Below are positions 26,811 through 35,456 of a DNA stretch of 64,000 bases, piece after piece (positions within the stretch are counted from its first letter, which is position 1; the number at the start of each line of letters is the position of its first letter). The stretch comes from Heliobacterium mobile (GTDB lineage: Bacteria > Bacillota > Desulfitobacteriia > Heliobacteriales > Heliobacteriaceae), in NCBI RefSeq assembly GCF_009720735.1, contig NZ_WNKU01000001.1:62001-126000 (forward strand), given 5' to 3'. The notes under the pieces are model-generated. The model was not told where the DNA came from. It was given only the letters and a program-made list of their open reading frames with translations, and made no database searches. Both the position numbers and the translations under genes were made by a program.

Positions 26811-27974
26811 TCATACCTTTTTGGGAGAATTTTTGGACTTGCTTTGTACCATTTCGTCTTCTGTTGCGTTGCTTGTAGTATCTCTGGACTCACTGATGAC
26901 CGTCTCAGTGACGACGTTCTCACTTGTTTCCGCTTCTGATTGCGCAGTCACCACGGCTTCTGCCGCTACGCTGCTCTCTTGTTCTTCGAGAGATTGAGGT
27001 CCCGTAGACAAAGCCAGCTCGTCATCGGATGAGATGAACGAATCTTCGCGGGAGTTCGCCGCAGAGACTGTCTCGTCGGCACTCACTGCCATCGTCTCTG
27101 TCGTAGCTGAATCAGAGAGAATTTCCGTAGATGATGGTCTCTCGGCATCGGTTTCAACGATGTCTTCAGACGTTAAAGTCGGTACTTCGTCATTTTCTTT
27201 TTTCGATAAGGGGATGACGATGGTGGGCCTTCTAGCCGGACGGGGAAGAGGACGTACCGTAGGCGGTGCGATGGGACGCACCGGAAGGAGTTCGCCTTGA
27301 CCTGGTGAGAGATATGCGTCTGGTGGCGATTCAGGAACGGACGGGAATGGAATTGTCCCTGGCGCTGGTTGAGGTAGCCCATAGGGTGTCGGGAACGGTG
27401 GTTGACCGGGGGTTGGTCCGGGAGACGGAGATACTCCAGGTGAAGGGAGTGGGGTAGGGGTTGGAGAAACTCCCGGTAACGGCACAGGTGCGGGAGACGG
27501 GGAAGCCTCCGGACCGGGCAGCGGAGTAGGAGTAGGAGTAGGAGTAGGCGAGGCTCCAGGCATCGGCTTAGGTGTGGAGGGACAGGGCTGAGGGAGCAAC
27601 TCTCTGTAAGGATAGGCATAGGGATAAGGCGGCGGATCGGTCGGTACAGCCGGTTCGTTGACAGGGCTTGTTTGCGGCATCGGTTGGGGCATCGGCTGCG
27701 GAAGTGAACCACTGGGCACTCGCTCTTCCGGTAGTACCCGATGGGGTTCCTGCATTTCCATCATGTCCAACAACCTGCATTGCATATGGTGGTAGAGGTG
27801 AAAGTACATCTCATCGCAGCGCGACTGCACGGCCTGGGACACCATCTGCTGCATCATGCAGAGCAAATGCGGTTCTTGAGGGCACCTATGCCTGCAGTAA
27901 CCCGGTCCGGTTCCCATCAAACCGGGCTGCCGGTATGTCTCCATGCCGTAAGGACAATGCGGGTAAACAGCCAT
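26811..27974 (-). CDS. Proline-rich repetitive protein of unknown function
   Basis: 387 residues. Residues 1-80 are Cys/His/Met-rich (CPYGME, YCRHRCPQEPHLLCMMQQM, HLYHHMQC). Residues 85-250 are low-complexity Pro repeats (QPMPQ, PTPTPTPTP, LPGVSPTP and SPGVSPSPGPTPG units). The rest is acidic, Ser/Thr/Glu-rich, and ends in KSKNSPKKV. There is no signal peptide. The start ATG has GGAGGGGG about 12 nt upstream. Cys/His-rich N-termini joined to Pro-rich tails occur in spore coat and exosporium proteins, so a spore-surface role is possible, but nothing proves it. The coding DNA contains a hexanucleotide tandem repeat (GGAGTA on the plus strand, near 27523-27547). A divergent exported-protein gene starts 89 bp away. 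Confidence 0.75.
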   Translation of the reverse strand: MAVYPHCPYGMETYRQPGLMGTGPGYCRHRCPQEPHLLCMMQQMVSQAVQSRCDEMYFHLYHHMQCRLLDMMEMQEPHRVLPEERVPSGSLPQPMPQPMPQTSPVNEPAVPTDPPPYPYAYPYRELLPQPCPSTPKPMPGASPTPTPTPTPLPGPEASPSPAPVPLPGVSPTPTPLPSPGVSPSPGPTPGQPPFPTPYGLPQPAPGTIPFPSVPESPPDAYLSPGQGELLPVRPIAPPTVRPLPRPARRPTIVIPLSKKENDEVPTLTSEDIVETDAERPSSTEILSDSATTETMAVSADETVSAANSREDSFISSDDELALSTGPQSLEEQESSVAAEAVVTAQSEAETSENVVTETVISESRDTTSNATEDEMVQSKSKNSPKKV

Positions 27975-28063
27975 CGAAATGAATCCCCCTCCAAGTTCAC
28001 GGCGGTCATTTTTTCCGCTACCATACTATGAACGTGAGGGGGAAAAGGTTAGGAGGATTTAAA

Positions 28064-28765
28064 ATGAGAGGGAAATTCCTGACCTGGATACATGGTTCGC
28101 TTATGGCTCTTTGCATCTTCGTCCTGGTCTGCACCCTGCCAGCCTATGCCGACGAGCCCCTCTTTTCGGGACAGCGGTATACGGTTTTGCAAAAAGCGGC
28201 ACCCTTGTCCCTCGAACAAAGCCAAATCATCTACGGAAAACTGTTTTATGCCGGTCAAACGGACTATTATCGAGTACAAGGCAAAAAAGGCGATCTGCTT
28301 CTTTTTGAAATGGCGATACCTCGACGGGGAGGCCTGGAGACTTTTCGACCCTCTGTGGCCGTCATTGGACCAGGCTTGCCTATGGTATCCTTAGATCCTT
28401 CCTATTGTGTCATACCGAATGGACTGGGGGCTCATATCGTCGAACCGTCCCTGAGAGAACGGGAAGTTACCGATCCGATGACTAGGTGTGATTACTGGAT
28501 CACACAAGTCTTTCAATTCCGTCTACCCAGCGACGCCGACTACTACCTGGCCGTATTTGACAAAGAAGGAAAGCCCGGAAAATACTCGCTGCAAGTCGGT
28601 GTTCCAGAGGAACGGAGCATTGCTCGAGCCGTAAAGCATCCGGTTCAGGTGCTGCAAGTCCGGGCTTGGTATAATCCTACCCAACTGCTGGTGGTCATGG
28701 CATTTGTGGCAATGGCGATGGGGTTATTTTTTATAGGATGGATAGCCAAACGACAAAAGAAATAA
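28064..28765 (+). CDS. Exported, membrane-anchored protein of unknown function
   Basis: 233 residues. A signal peptide (MRGKFLTWIHG, hydrophobic core, PAYADE) is followed by an extracytoplasmic beta-rich domain of about 160 residues (YYRVQGKKGDLLLFEM, DADYYLAVFDKEGKPGKYSLQVG). That domain resembles pre-peptidase C-terminal jelly rolls in pattern. A C-terminal transmembrane helix (about 206-226) ends in KRQKK on the inside. The ATG at 28064 has AGGAGG 7 nt upstream and starts exactly at the signal peptide; the in-frame ATG at 28028 has neither. I do not recognise the family. It is divergent from the proline-rich gene and may share its promoter region. Confidence 0.8.
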   Translation: MRGKFLTWIHGSLMALCIFVLVCTLPAYADEPLFSGQRYTVLQKAAPLSLEQSQIIYGKLFYAGQTDYYRVQGKKGDLLLFEMAIPRRGGLETFRPSVAVIGPGLPMVSLDPSYCVIPNGLGAHIVEPSLREREVTDPMTRCDYWITQVFQFRLPSDADYYLAVFDKEGKPGKYSLQVGVPEERSIARAVKHPVQVLQVRAWYNPTQLLVVMAFVAMAMGLFFIGWIAKRQKK

Positions 28766-28860
28766 AAATTCGATTTAGGGGTTGCCGACGTGGGTAAAAG
28801 ATCGATATAATGTCTACCATACAGGGAAACATTCCTCCCCAGATGGACAGAGGTGAAGCC

Positions 28861-29316
28861 ATGAACCCAGGGGGAAAACGTTTCTATCTCGTCGATGGCG
28901 AGATTCTCCCGGAAGCTATCTTAAAGACAGCCATGGTCAATGAAATGCTGGCGAAAGGTGAGGTCGCTAAAGTCAGCGAAGCCGTGGAAATTGTCGGTTT
29001 GAGCCGGAGCGCTTATTACAAATACAAAGACGGAGTTCTTCCCTTTCGGGAATCGGGCCGTACGAGCATTATCTCAGTGAGTCTCATGCTCGAACATCAT
29101 CCGGGCATTTTATCGCGGGTGTTGAACACGGTAGCTGCCGTCGACGGCAATATTCTTACCATCAATCAGTCCGTACCGGAAAAAGGTTTGGCTCCCGTAT
29201 CCCTAGTCATGGATACGAGCCAAATGTCAGTGGACGTGCCTCGATTGCTCAGTGAGTTGAGACAACTCACTGGCGTCCGGACGGCCCAGTTAGTCGGGGA
29301 TAGTGAAAAAAAGTGA
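28861..29316 (+). CDS. pheB: ACT domain protein of the PheB family
   Basis: 151 residues. The N-terminal 70 residues contain a helix-turn-helix-like stretch (KVSEAVEIVGLSRSAYYKYKDGV), followed by an ACT domain (about 78-148, ISVSLMLEHHPGILSRVLN). PheB proteins occur beside hom in many Firmicutes and are thought to be regulatory amino acid sensors rather than enzymes. The ATG at 28861 has AGAGGTGA upstream; the in-frame ATG at 28810 has none. It lies 10 nt before hom and is probably in the same operon, so a role in threonine/methionine branch control is a reasonable inference. Confidence 0.85.
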   Translation: MNPGGKRFYLVDGEILPEAILKTAMVNEMLAKGEVAKVSEAVEIVGLSRSAYYKYKDGVLPFRESGRTSIISVSLMLEHHPGILSRVLNTVAAVDGNILTINQSVPEKGLAPVSLVMDTSQMSVDVPRLLSELRQLTGVRTAQLVGDSEKK

Positions 29317-29326
29317 GGTGCACTCT

Positions 29327-30616
29327 ATGAACCAACCTATATGGATCGGATTGCTCGGTTTCGGAACCGTCGGCAGCGGCACATTGCGTATCTTGGAAAA
29401 TCGCTTGGAAGATATCGCCCGGCGTTTAGGCCGGCCCGTAAAAGTTAAAAAAGTGCTTGTCCGGGACGTGACGAAACCGCGGGCCCTTCCGATCGATCCG
29501 GTCTTGTTGACGGACAACCCGGCAGAAATCCTGGAGGATCCCGAGATTTCTATCATCGTAGAGCTTATGGGTGGGATCCATCCCGCCTTGGAATATATCA
29601 AGGCAGCTTTGAGCTCCGGTAAAAACGTGGTCACCGCCAACAAAGACCTGATGGCGATTCATGGGCGAGAACTCTTCGCTCTGGCCGAGGCGAATGGTCT
29701 TGACCTGGAGTTCGAAGCTTCTGTCGCTGGCGGCATTCCCATCATTCGTCCCCTCAAAGTATGCCTGGCCGGCAACCAAATTGAAGATATCAAAGGCATC
29801 ATCAACGGGACGACCAACTTCATCCTGACGAAGATGACTCAGGAAGGCAGCGACTTTTCTGAGGTGCTCAAAGAAGCCCAGGCGCTGGGCTATGCGGAAG
29901 CCGATCCGACGGCCGACGTGGAAGGCCTGGATGCGGCCCGCAAACTCGCCATTTTGGCCTCAATCGCCTTTAATACGCGAATCACCTTAAATGATGTCCA
30001 CGTGGAAGGGATCACGAAAATATCGGCTCGCGATATCCAGTATGCCAGCCAGATGGGATATACGATCAAGCTTCTCGGCATCGCCAAAGAGACTCACGGG
30101 AAAGTGGAAGCCCGGGTTCATCCAGCCATGATCCCCAACAGCCATCCTCTTGCCTCTGTCAATGATGCTTTTAACGCTATTTTCGTCAAAGGCGATGCTG
30201 TCGGCGAGACTATGTTCTACGGACGGGGAGCTGGCGACATGCCGACAGGCAGCGCTGTCGTCGGTGATATCATCGATGTGGCCCGCAACATCATCAACGG
30301 CCATACAGGACGTCTTAGCTGCACCTGCTATCATCAAAAGCCGATCAAATCCATCGGTGAAGTCGAAGGCAAATACTACATCCGTCTGCTTGTGACTGAG
30401 AAACCAGGGGTACTCGCTTCCATCGCCGGCGTTTTTGGTGACGAAGGGGTCAGCATCCAAACGCTCATTCAACAGGAACAATTCGGTAATGAAGCCGAGA
30501 TCGTCCTGGTTACACATAAAGTTCAGGAAGAAAACTTGCAAAAAGCCTTGAATATCCTTTCGGAAATGCCTATTGTAGAGAAGATCGGCAATGTTATTCG
30601 TGTCGAGCAGGGGTAG
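29327..30616 (+). CDS. hom: Homoserine dehydrogenase
   Basis: 429 residues. It reduces aspartate semialdehyde to homoserine. The NAD(P)-binding start is IGLLGFGTVGSGTLRIL; the core has TANKDLMAIHG, EASVAGGIPIIRPL, GIINGTTNFILTKM and EADPTADVEGLDAARK. A C-terminal ACT domain (about 350-425, RLLVTEKPGVLASIAGVFG) suggests threonine feedback. The ATG at 29327 follows GTGAGGTG; a GTG at 29303 overlaps pheB and lacks a site. Confidence 0.96.
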   Translation: MNQPIWIGLLGFGTVGSGTLRILENRLEDIARRLGRPVKVKKVLVRDVTKPRALPIDPVLLTDNPAEILEDPEISIIVELMGGIHPALEYIKAALSSGKNVVTANKDLMAIHGRELFALAEANGLDLEFEASVAGGIPIIRPLKVCLAGNQIEDIKGIINGTTNFILTKMTQEGSDFSEVLKEAQALGYAEADPTADVEGLDAARKLAILASIAFNTRITLNDVHVEGITKISARDIQYASQMGYTIKLLGIAKETHGKVEARVHPAMIPNSHPLASVNDAFNAIFVKGDAVGETMFYGRGAGDMPTGSAVVGDIIDVARNIINGHTGRLSCTCYHQKPIKSIGEVEGKYYIRLLVTEKPGVLASIAGVFGDEGVSIQTLIQQEQFGNEAEIVLVTHKVQEENLQKALNILSEMPIVEKIGNVIRVEQG

Positions 30617-30671
30617 CACAAACCAGCCGGTGTGATCGAGCACCGGGGGGAGATTGAGAGGAGCAAATATT

Positions 30672-31721
30672 GTGAACTGGCCAGGAATCATACCTGCGTT
30701 TAAAGAATTTTTACCGGTGACCGAAAAAACCCCCATGTTGACTTTAAAAGAAGGTAACACCCCGCTTATCGCGGCACCGCGCCTGTCAGAACAGATCGGT
30801 GCCGAATTATACTTCAAGTTTGAAGGCATGAACCCGACAGGCTCTTTCAAGGACCGTGGCATGGTCATGGCTGTTGCGAAAGCCGTCGAAGAGGGTTCAC
30901 AAGCCATCATGTGCGCCTCCACCGGCAATACGTCCGCTGCGGCTGCCGCCTATGCCGCCCGTTGCGGAATTAAGTGCATCGTCTTGATTCCCGAAGGGAA
31001 GATCGCTCTGGGCAAACTGGCCCAAGCGCTGATTTATGGTGCCAAGGTGATCGCCATCGAAGGTAACTTCGACGAGGCGCTACGCATTGTCCGCGATATC
31101 TGTGCCAAACATCCTGTCACCTTGGTGAACTCAGTCAATCCCTACCGTATCGAAGGCCAGAAGACGGCAGCTTTTGAGGTTTGTGAGCAGTTGGGCGATG
31201 TGCCCGATTACCTGGCCATTCCTGTCGGCAACGCTGGCAACATCACTGCCTATTGGAAAGGCTTTGTCGAGTGGAAACAAGCTGGCAAGGTTGATAAGAC
31301 ACCGAAGATGATCGGCTTTGAAGCCGAAGGCGCTGCAGCCATCGTCTTTGATCGGGTCATTGAAAAACCGGAAACGGTCGCTACGGCGATTCGCATCGGT
31401 AACCCGGCTTCCTGGCAAAGCGCTGTCGCCGCGGCTCGCGATTCCGGCGGCTGCATTGATTATGTGACTGATGAAGAGATCCTGGCTGCCTACCGCATGC
31501 TGGCCTCACAAGAAGGGATCTTCTGTGAACCTGCTTCGGCCGCTTCTTTAGCCGGCGTGATCAAAAAACGCAAAGCCGGCTATCTGCCGGAAGGTGCGAA
31601 GATCGTCTGCGTTCTCACCGGTAACGGTTTAAAAGACCCTGATAATGCGATTAAAACGGTGGCTGGCGGCCCCATCATGGTACCGGCGACGGAAGAGGCA
31701 GTTTTACGGGAGGTTTTCTGA
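30672..31721 (+). CDS. thrC: Threonine synthase
   Basis: 349 residues, the short form typical of Firmicutes. It converts O-phosphohomoserine to threonine with PLP. The PLP lysine lies in [15 protein letters not shown], and [15 protein letters not shown] and [14 protein letters not shown] complete the cofactor pocket. GTG at 30672 is preceded by GAGAGGAG; a TTG at 30654 overlaps that site. thrB starts directly after the stop. Confidence 0.96.
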   Translation: MNWPGIIPAFKEFLPVTEKTPMLTLKEGNTPLIAAPRLSEQIGAELYFKFEGMNPTGSFKDRGMVMAVAKAVEEGSQAIMCASTGNTSAAAAAYAARCGIKCIVLIPEGKIALGKLAQALIYGAKVIAIEGNFDEALRIVRDICAKHPVTLVNSVNPYRIEGQKTAAFEVCEQLGDVPDYLAIPVGNAGNITAYWKGFVEWKQAGKVDKTPKMIGFEAEGAAAIVFDRVIEKPETVATAIRIGNPASWQSAVAAARDSGGCIDYVTDEEILAAYRMLASQEGIFCEPASAASLAGVIKKRKAGYLPEGAKIVCVLTGNGLKDPDNAIKTVAGGPIMVPATEEAVLREVF

Positions 31722-31722
31722 T

Positions 31723-32649
31723 ATGACGGAAGCCCCCATTCCCTCCGTTCGAGTAAAAGTGCCGGGAACGACGGCCAACTTAGGTCCCGGCTTCGATACG
31801 CTAGGTATGGCCTTAGACATCTACAACTTCGTTGAACTTTCGGAGACTAGTCAAGGGGTCACTGTCGAAGTCGAAGGGGAAGGGGCTTCAAGCATTCCCC
31901 GCAACGAGAGCAACATCGTGCTCAAAGTGGTCCGCCAGGTCTATCAACAGGCGGGAAAAAACCCGACAGGCTTACACCTTAAACTCATCAATGAAATCCC
32001 TGTGGCTCGCGGGTTAGGATCGTCAGCGGCTGCTCTCGTCGGCGGTGCCGTAGCCGCCAACGAATTATGCGGTAACTTTTTGAGCGATCAGGAGATCCTG
32101 GAAATCGTCACAGAATTTGAAGGCCATCCGGACAACGTCGCACCGGCTTTGTTTGGCGGTGTTGTCGTTTCGGCTCAAGTGACCACGTCCAAGGGTAAAG
32201 AAGTGGTCAGCCGTAAAATTCCGCCGCCCTATGGCATGAGGGCGATCGTGGCGATTCCTGAATTCCATCTGGCAACGAAGAAAGCTCGCGGAGCCTTGCC
32301 AAAAGAAGTGCCCCATCGAGATGCTGTCTTTAATGTGTCCCGAACCAGTATGGTCATTATGGCGATCATTCATAACGATTGGGACCTTCTCGGCAAAGTG
32401 ATGGAAGACCGTCTCCATCAGCCCTACCGGATGTCGCTCATCCCGGGTATGGCCGATGTATTTGAGGCAGCTCGCAAAGCCGGGGCACTGGCTGCTGTCC
32501 TCAGCGGTGCTGGTCCCACATTGATTGCCTTTTCCCGCGAAAATACCGGCGGTATCGCCCAAGCCATGGAAGATGCTTTCGCCGCTCACGGCGTCAAATG
32601 TATCACCAAAGAATTGAAACCTTGCCCCATGGGAGCTAAGGTCATATAA
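31723..32649 (+). CDS. thrB: Homoserine kinase
   Basis: 308 residues. It phosphorylates homoserine before ThrC. It is a GHMP kinase with VKVPGTTANLGPGFDTLGMAL, the ATP loop PVARGLGSSAAALVGG, and the late motif AVLSGAGPTLIAF. ATG at 31723 follows GGGAGG by about 9 nt, one nucleotide after the thrC stop. The frame extends upstream inside thrC without a start site. Confidence 0.96.
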   Translation: MTEAPIPSVRVKVPGTTANLGPGFDTLGMALDIYNFVELSETSQGVTVEVEGEGASSIPRNESNIVLKVVRQVYQQAGKNPTGLHLKLINEIPVARGLGSSAAALVGGAVAANELCGNFLSDQEILEIVTEFEGHPDNVAPALFGGVVVSAQVTTSKGKEVVSRKIPPPYGMRAIVAIPEFHLATKKARGALPKEVPHRDAVFNVSRTSMVIMAIIHNDWDLLGKVMEDRLHQPYRMSLIPGMADVFEAARKAGALAAVLSGAGPTLIAFSRENTGGIAQAMEDAFAAHGVKCITKELKPCPMGAKVI

Positions 32650-32690
32650 ATATAATTACAACATTGTGTTTCAAAAGGATGTGAACCGAC

Positions 32691-33941
32691 TTGGCCATCG
32701 TTGTCCAGAAGTTCGGCGGTTCTTCCGTAGCTAACGCCGAACGCATCAAGCGGGTCGCCCGACGGGTCGTAGAAACCCAGCAAGCAGGTAACCAAGTTGT
32801 AGTGATCGTATCGGCCATGGGTGACAGCACCGATGACCTGATCGACTTGGCCAAAGAGATTACGGACAAACCGAAAGCCCGGGAAATGGATATGCTCCTG
32901 GCGACAGGAGAACAAGTCTCCATCGCTTTGTTAGCCATGGCGATTGATAAATTGGGATACCCCGTGCTCTCCTTGACCGGTCCCCAGGTGGGGATCCTGA
33001 CGGAACATGTTCACGGGAAGGCGAAAATCCTCGACGTCAACCCTGAGCGACTTCAGCAGGAACTCGATAACGGCAACATCATCATCGTCGCCGGGTTCCA
33101 AGGGGCGACCGAAGACGGAGAGATCACGACGCTCGGCCGCGGTGGTTCTGATACGACGGCGGTAGCTATTGCGGCTGCCTTAAAAGCCGATGTCTGTGAA
33201 ATCTTCACCGATGTGGACGGTGTCTATACAGCGGACCCGCGGATTGTCCCCAAAGCTCATAAACTGCAAAGGATCACTTACGATGAAATGCTGGAATTGG
33301 CTAGTTTGGGTGCCCAAGTTCTCCATCCTCGTTCGGTTGAACTGGGCAAGGAATATGGTGTTCCCATTCACGTCCGTTCGAGCTTCAACCATAATCCAGG
33401 AACCTTGGTGCAGGAGGCAGTAGATTCAATGGAAAAAGAACTCATGGTCAGCGGTGTCGCTTATGACCTCAACGTCGCCAAAATCGGACTGTTTGATGTT
33501 CCCGATAAGCCGGGCGTCGCGAAAATGCTCTTTAAAGCCCTCGCCGAAAAGCGGATCAACGTGGATATGATCATCCAGAGCGCTATGCGAAATGATCGCA
33601 ACGACATCGCTTTCACGGTCGTCAAAGATGATCTGGACACGGCAGTCGCTGTCGTCGAAGCAGTGAAAGAGGCTATCGGAGCCGGCGGACTGAGCTATGA
33701 TGCCAACTTAGCCAAGGTGTCCATCGTTGGGGCCGGCATGGTCAGCCGTCCCGGTGTAGCAGCGATGATGTTTGAAACCATGGCTGAAGAAGGCATCAAC
33801 ATCGAAATGATCGCTACCTCGGAGATCAAAGTCTCTTGTGTCGTTCGGGCTGACGACGCTAAGCGGGCGGTACAGGCGATTCACAAGTCTTTCGAGTTGG
33901 AAGGGGACGCCCCGGTCAACAGTGAAGGGTTTGCGAGCTAA
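32691..33941 (+). CDS. lysC: Aspartate kinase
   Basis: 416 residues. It phosphorylates aspartate at the head of the lysine, threonine and methionine pathways. [18 protein letters not shown] is the kinase signature; [16 protein letters not shown] and [12 protein letters not shown] follow. Two ACT domains occupy the C-terminus (about 265-410, [14 protein letters not shown] and [15 protein letters not shown]). It starts with TTG at 32691 after AAAAGGATGTG. Downstream lie a repeat fragment and a terminator. Confidence 0.96.
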   Translation: MAIVVQKFGGSSVANAERIKRVARRVVETQQAGNQVVVIVSAMGDSTDDLIDLAKEITDKPKAREMDMLLATGEQVSIALLAMAIDKLGYPVLSLTGPQVGILTEHVHGKAKILDVNPERLQQELDNGNIIIVAGFQGATEDGEITTLGRGGSDTTAVAIAAALKADVCEIFTDVDGVYTADPRIVPKAHKLQRITYDEMLELASLGAQVLHPRSVELGKEYGVPIHVRSSFNHNPGTLVQEAVDSMEKELMVSGVAYDLNVAKIGLFDVPDKPGVAKMLFKALAEKRINVDMIIQSAMRNDRNDIAFTVVKDDLDTAVAVVEAVKEAIGAGGLSYDANLAKVSIVGAGMVSRPGVAAMMFETMAEEGINIEMIATSEIKVSCVVRADDAKRAVQAIHKSFELEGDAPVNSEGFAS

Positions 33942-33949
33942 TTAGTAGA

Positions 33950-34000
33950 GGTACATCATGGTAAATCGGGGTGTAATGACTCCGTTCGCTAAGGGCTCCG
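33950..34000 (-). repeat. 51-bp fragment of the trp-operon repeat element
   Basis: This stretch matches, with three mismatches, the complement of the right end of the 12868-13075 element, including GGGGTGTAATGACTCCG and CGCTAAGGGCTCCG. It begins 8 bp after the lysC stop and diverges abruptly at 34001. Only one end is present, so it is either a truncated copy or a smaller unit of the same family. Confidence 0.8.
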
Positions 34001-34023
34001 AAAATAGAATCGGTTTGTTTTAT

Positions 34024-34066
34024 AAGTCCTTCCCTGATGAAAATATTGGGGAAGGACTTTTTTATT
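34024..34066 (+). terminator. Intrinsic terminator of the hom-thrC-thrB-lysC cluster
   Basis: AAGTCCTTCCC and GGGAAGGACTT form an 11-bp stem, followed by TTTTTATTTATT. Confidence 0.92.
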
Positions 34067-34166
34067 TATTCTTGAAGGGTTTCGAAGGGCCCCTTCGTCT
34101 AATCTTACAGAAGCCAAGATCAAGAACCGATAGCAATTCGATGCGAGGGGAGGGATGCCACCGGTC

Positions 34167-34748
34167 ATGGATGACCTATTGAACGAGGCTTTCATTGAAC
34201 GCTGCAAGTCGGGAGACAAAGAAGCGCTGTCTACGCTACTGGCAACGATTCAGAAACCGGTGTATAACCTGTGCCTTCGCTTGTTGCAACACCGGGAAGA
34301 TGCCAGGGACGCAGCGCAAGAGTCTCTGCTCCTTATCTGCAGGGCCATACCCCAGTTCCGAGGCCACTCTAAATTCTCCACCTGGGCCTACCGGTTGGCT
34401 ACTAACCACTGTATCGACAGGATGCGAAAACGGAAATGGACGACAGTGCCGCTCGAACCGCATGCAGAGGTTCATTCTGAAGGGGCGATCCCTTGGCGGG
34501 GCAATGGGCCTGAAGGGGAAGTTATCCGCAAAGAGACGGGGAAGAAGGTTCGGGAAGCGATTGCAGCGCTGCCTGAACATTACCGAACGGTCGTGGCCCT
34601 CTATCACCTTGATGATTTGACCTATTCAGAAATTGCCGACGTTTTGAATTTACCGAAAAAGACAGTGGAAACGCGCTTGTATCGAGCGAAAGTTATGCTT
34701 AGAGAGTCCCTACGAGATTTGTCTGAGAAAGGAGAACCTCTGCCTTGA
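34167..34748 (+). CDS. ECF-family RNA polymerase sigma factor
   Basis: 193 residues. The sigma region 2 segment reads VYNLCLRLLQHREDARDAAQESLL, then FSTWAYRLATNHCIDRMRKR. Region 4 reads ALPEHYRTVVALYHLDDLTYSEIADVLNLPKKTVETRLYRAK, a classic helix-turn-helix. ATG at 34167 has GGGGAGGG about 12 nt upstream; the ATG at 34155 is fused to that site. The next gene overlaps by TTGA and is a zinc-finger anti-sigma, so this pair is a self-contained extracytoplasmic stress switch whose output probably includes the bactofilin-like gene downstream. Confidence 0.93.
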   Translation: MDDLLNEAFIERCKSGDKEALSTLLATIQKPVYNLCLRLLQHREDARDAAQESLLLICRAIPQFRGHSKFSTWAYRLATNHCIDRMRKRKWTTVPLEPHAEVHSEGAIPWRGNGPEGEVIRKETGKKVREAIAALPEHYRTVVALYHLDDLTYSEIADVLNLPKKTVETRLYRAKVMLRESLRDLSEKGEPLP

Positions 34749-35398
34749 GCCGCTGCGAAAAAATTCGATGGATGCTGTCCGCTTATGCTGATGGGCAGTT
34801 AAGTTGCCCTGACCGGGATTTTGTACAGAGCCATCTGCAAGATTGTCCTGAATGCGAAAAGGTACTTGCCGAGCTAACTGAGTTTGATCTTTTTTTGCAA
34901 GAAGCCATGGTGCTGGAGGAACCTCCGGAAGGGTTATTCGATTCAATTTGGACTTCGCTAGAGTCGGAATCGATTTTCTCAGGGACGGAACAACTGGTTC
35001 AGCAGGTTTTAGCAGTGAAGGAAGAACCAGACCTGTCTTGGATAGACCTGTTGCAGCGACAAGGGGTGATCGCCGCAGGGTGGGCAGGACTCGTCGTGAT
35101 TGCTGCTTTCCTGATCGGGTTTTTCTGGCCTCAAATAGCATTGAATTGGCTTGAGCACCATCCGGCCATAAACCACTTTGTCCAGAATCCAGGAGGTTTT
35201 GTAGTCACTTATTTTGTGGAAAGCAAACTCCGCCTGACCGAGGCCATCGTCAGACATGGCAGCAACGTACGAAATATCGTTCAACATCTGTCTGACTTCT
35301 ATCTGTTCACTATACCCAAGCAGACATGGCTTTGGACAGGCATGGCCGCCTGGAGTATTATAGCTGCCTGGCTCTGGCGGCGTCAGATCACCGATTGA
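34745..35398 (+). CDS. Membrane-bound zinc-finger anti-sigma factor
   Basis: 217 residues. The N-terminal zf-HC2 domain has RWMLSAYADGQLSCPDRDFVQSHLQDCPECEKV, with a histidine and two cysteines of the usual H-x3-C-x2-C pattern (HLQDCPEC). A transmembrane helix lies at about 110-130 (AAGWAGLVVIAAFLIGFFW), with a second weak one near the C-terminus (WLWTGMAAWSIIAAWLW). It should hold the preceding sigma factor at the membrane. It starts with TTG overlapping the sigma stop, with AAAGGAG upstream. Confidence 0.88.
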   Translation: MSRCEKIRWMLSAYADGQLSCPDRDFVQSHLQDCPECEKVLAELTEFDLFLQEAMVLEEPPEGLFDSIWTSLESESIFSGTEQLVQQVLAVKEEPDLSWIDLLQRQGVIAAGWAGLVVIAAFLIGFFWPQIALNWLEHHPAINHFVQNPGGFVVTYFVESKLRLTEAIVRHGSNVRNIVQHLSDFYLFTIPKQTWLWTGMAAWSIIAAWLWRRQITD

Positions 35399-35456
35399 TT
35401 TATGAAACTGAACCACGACCCTAAAGTGCATCAGGAATGTAAGGAAGTGTATTGAG

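Noticed and set aside
27520..27550. CRISPR-like or phase-variable repeat
   Set aside because: The repeats are hexamers in frame with the coding sequence, so they make amino acid repeats; there are no spacers and no frameshift would result from slippage.
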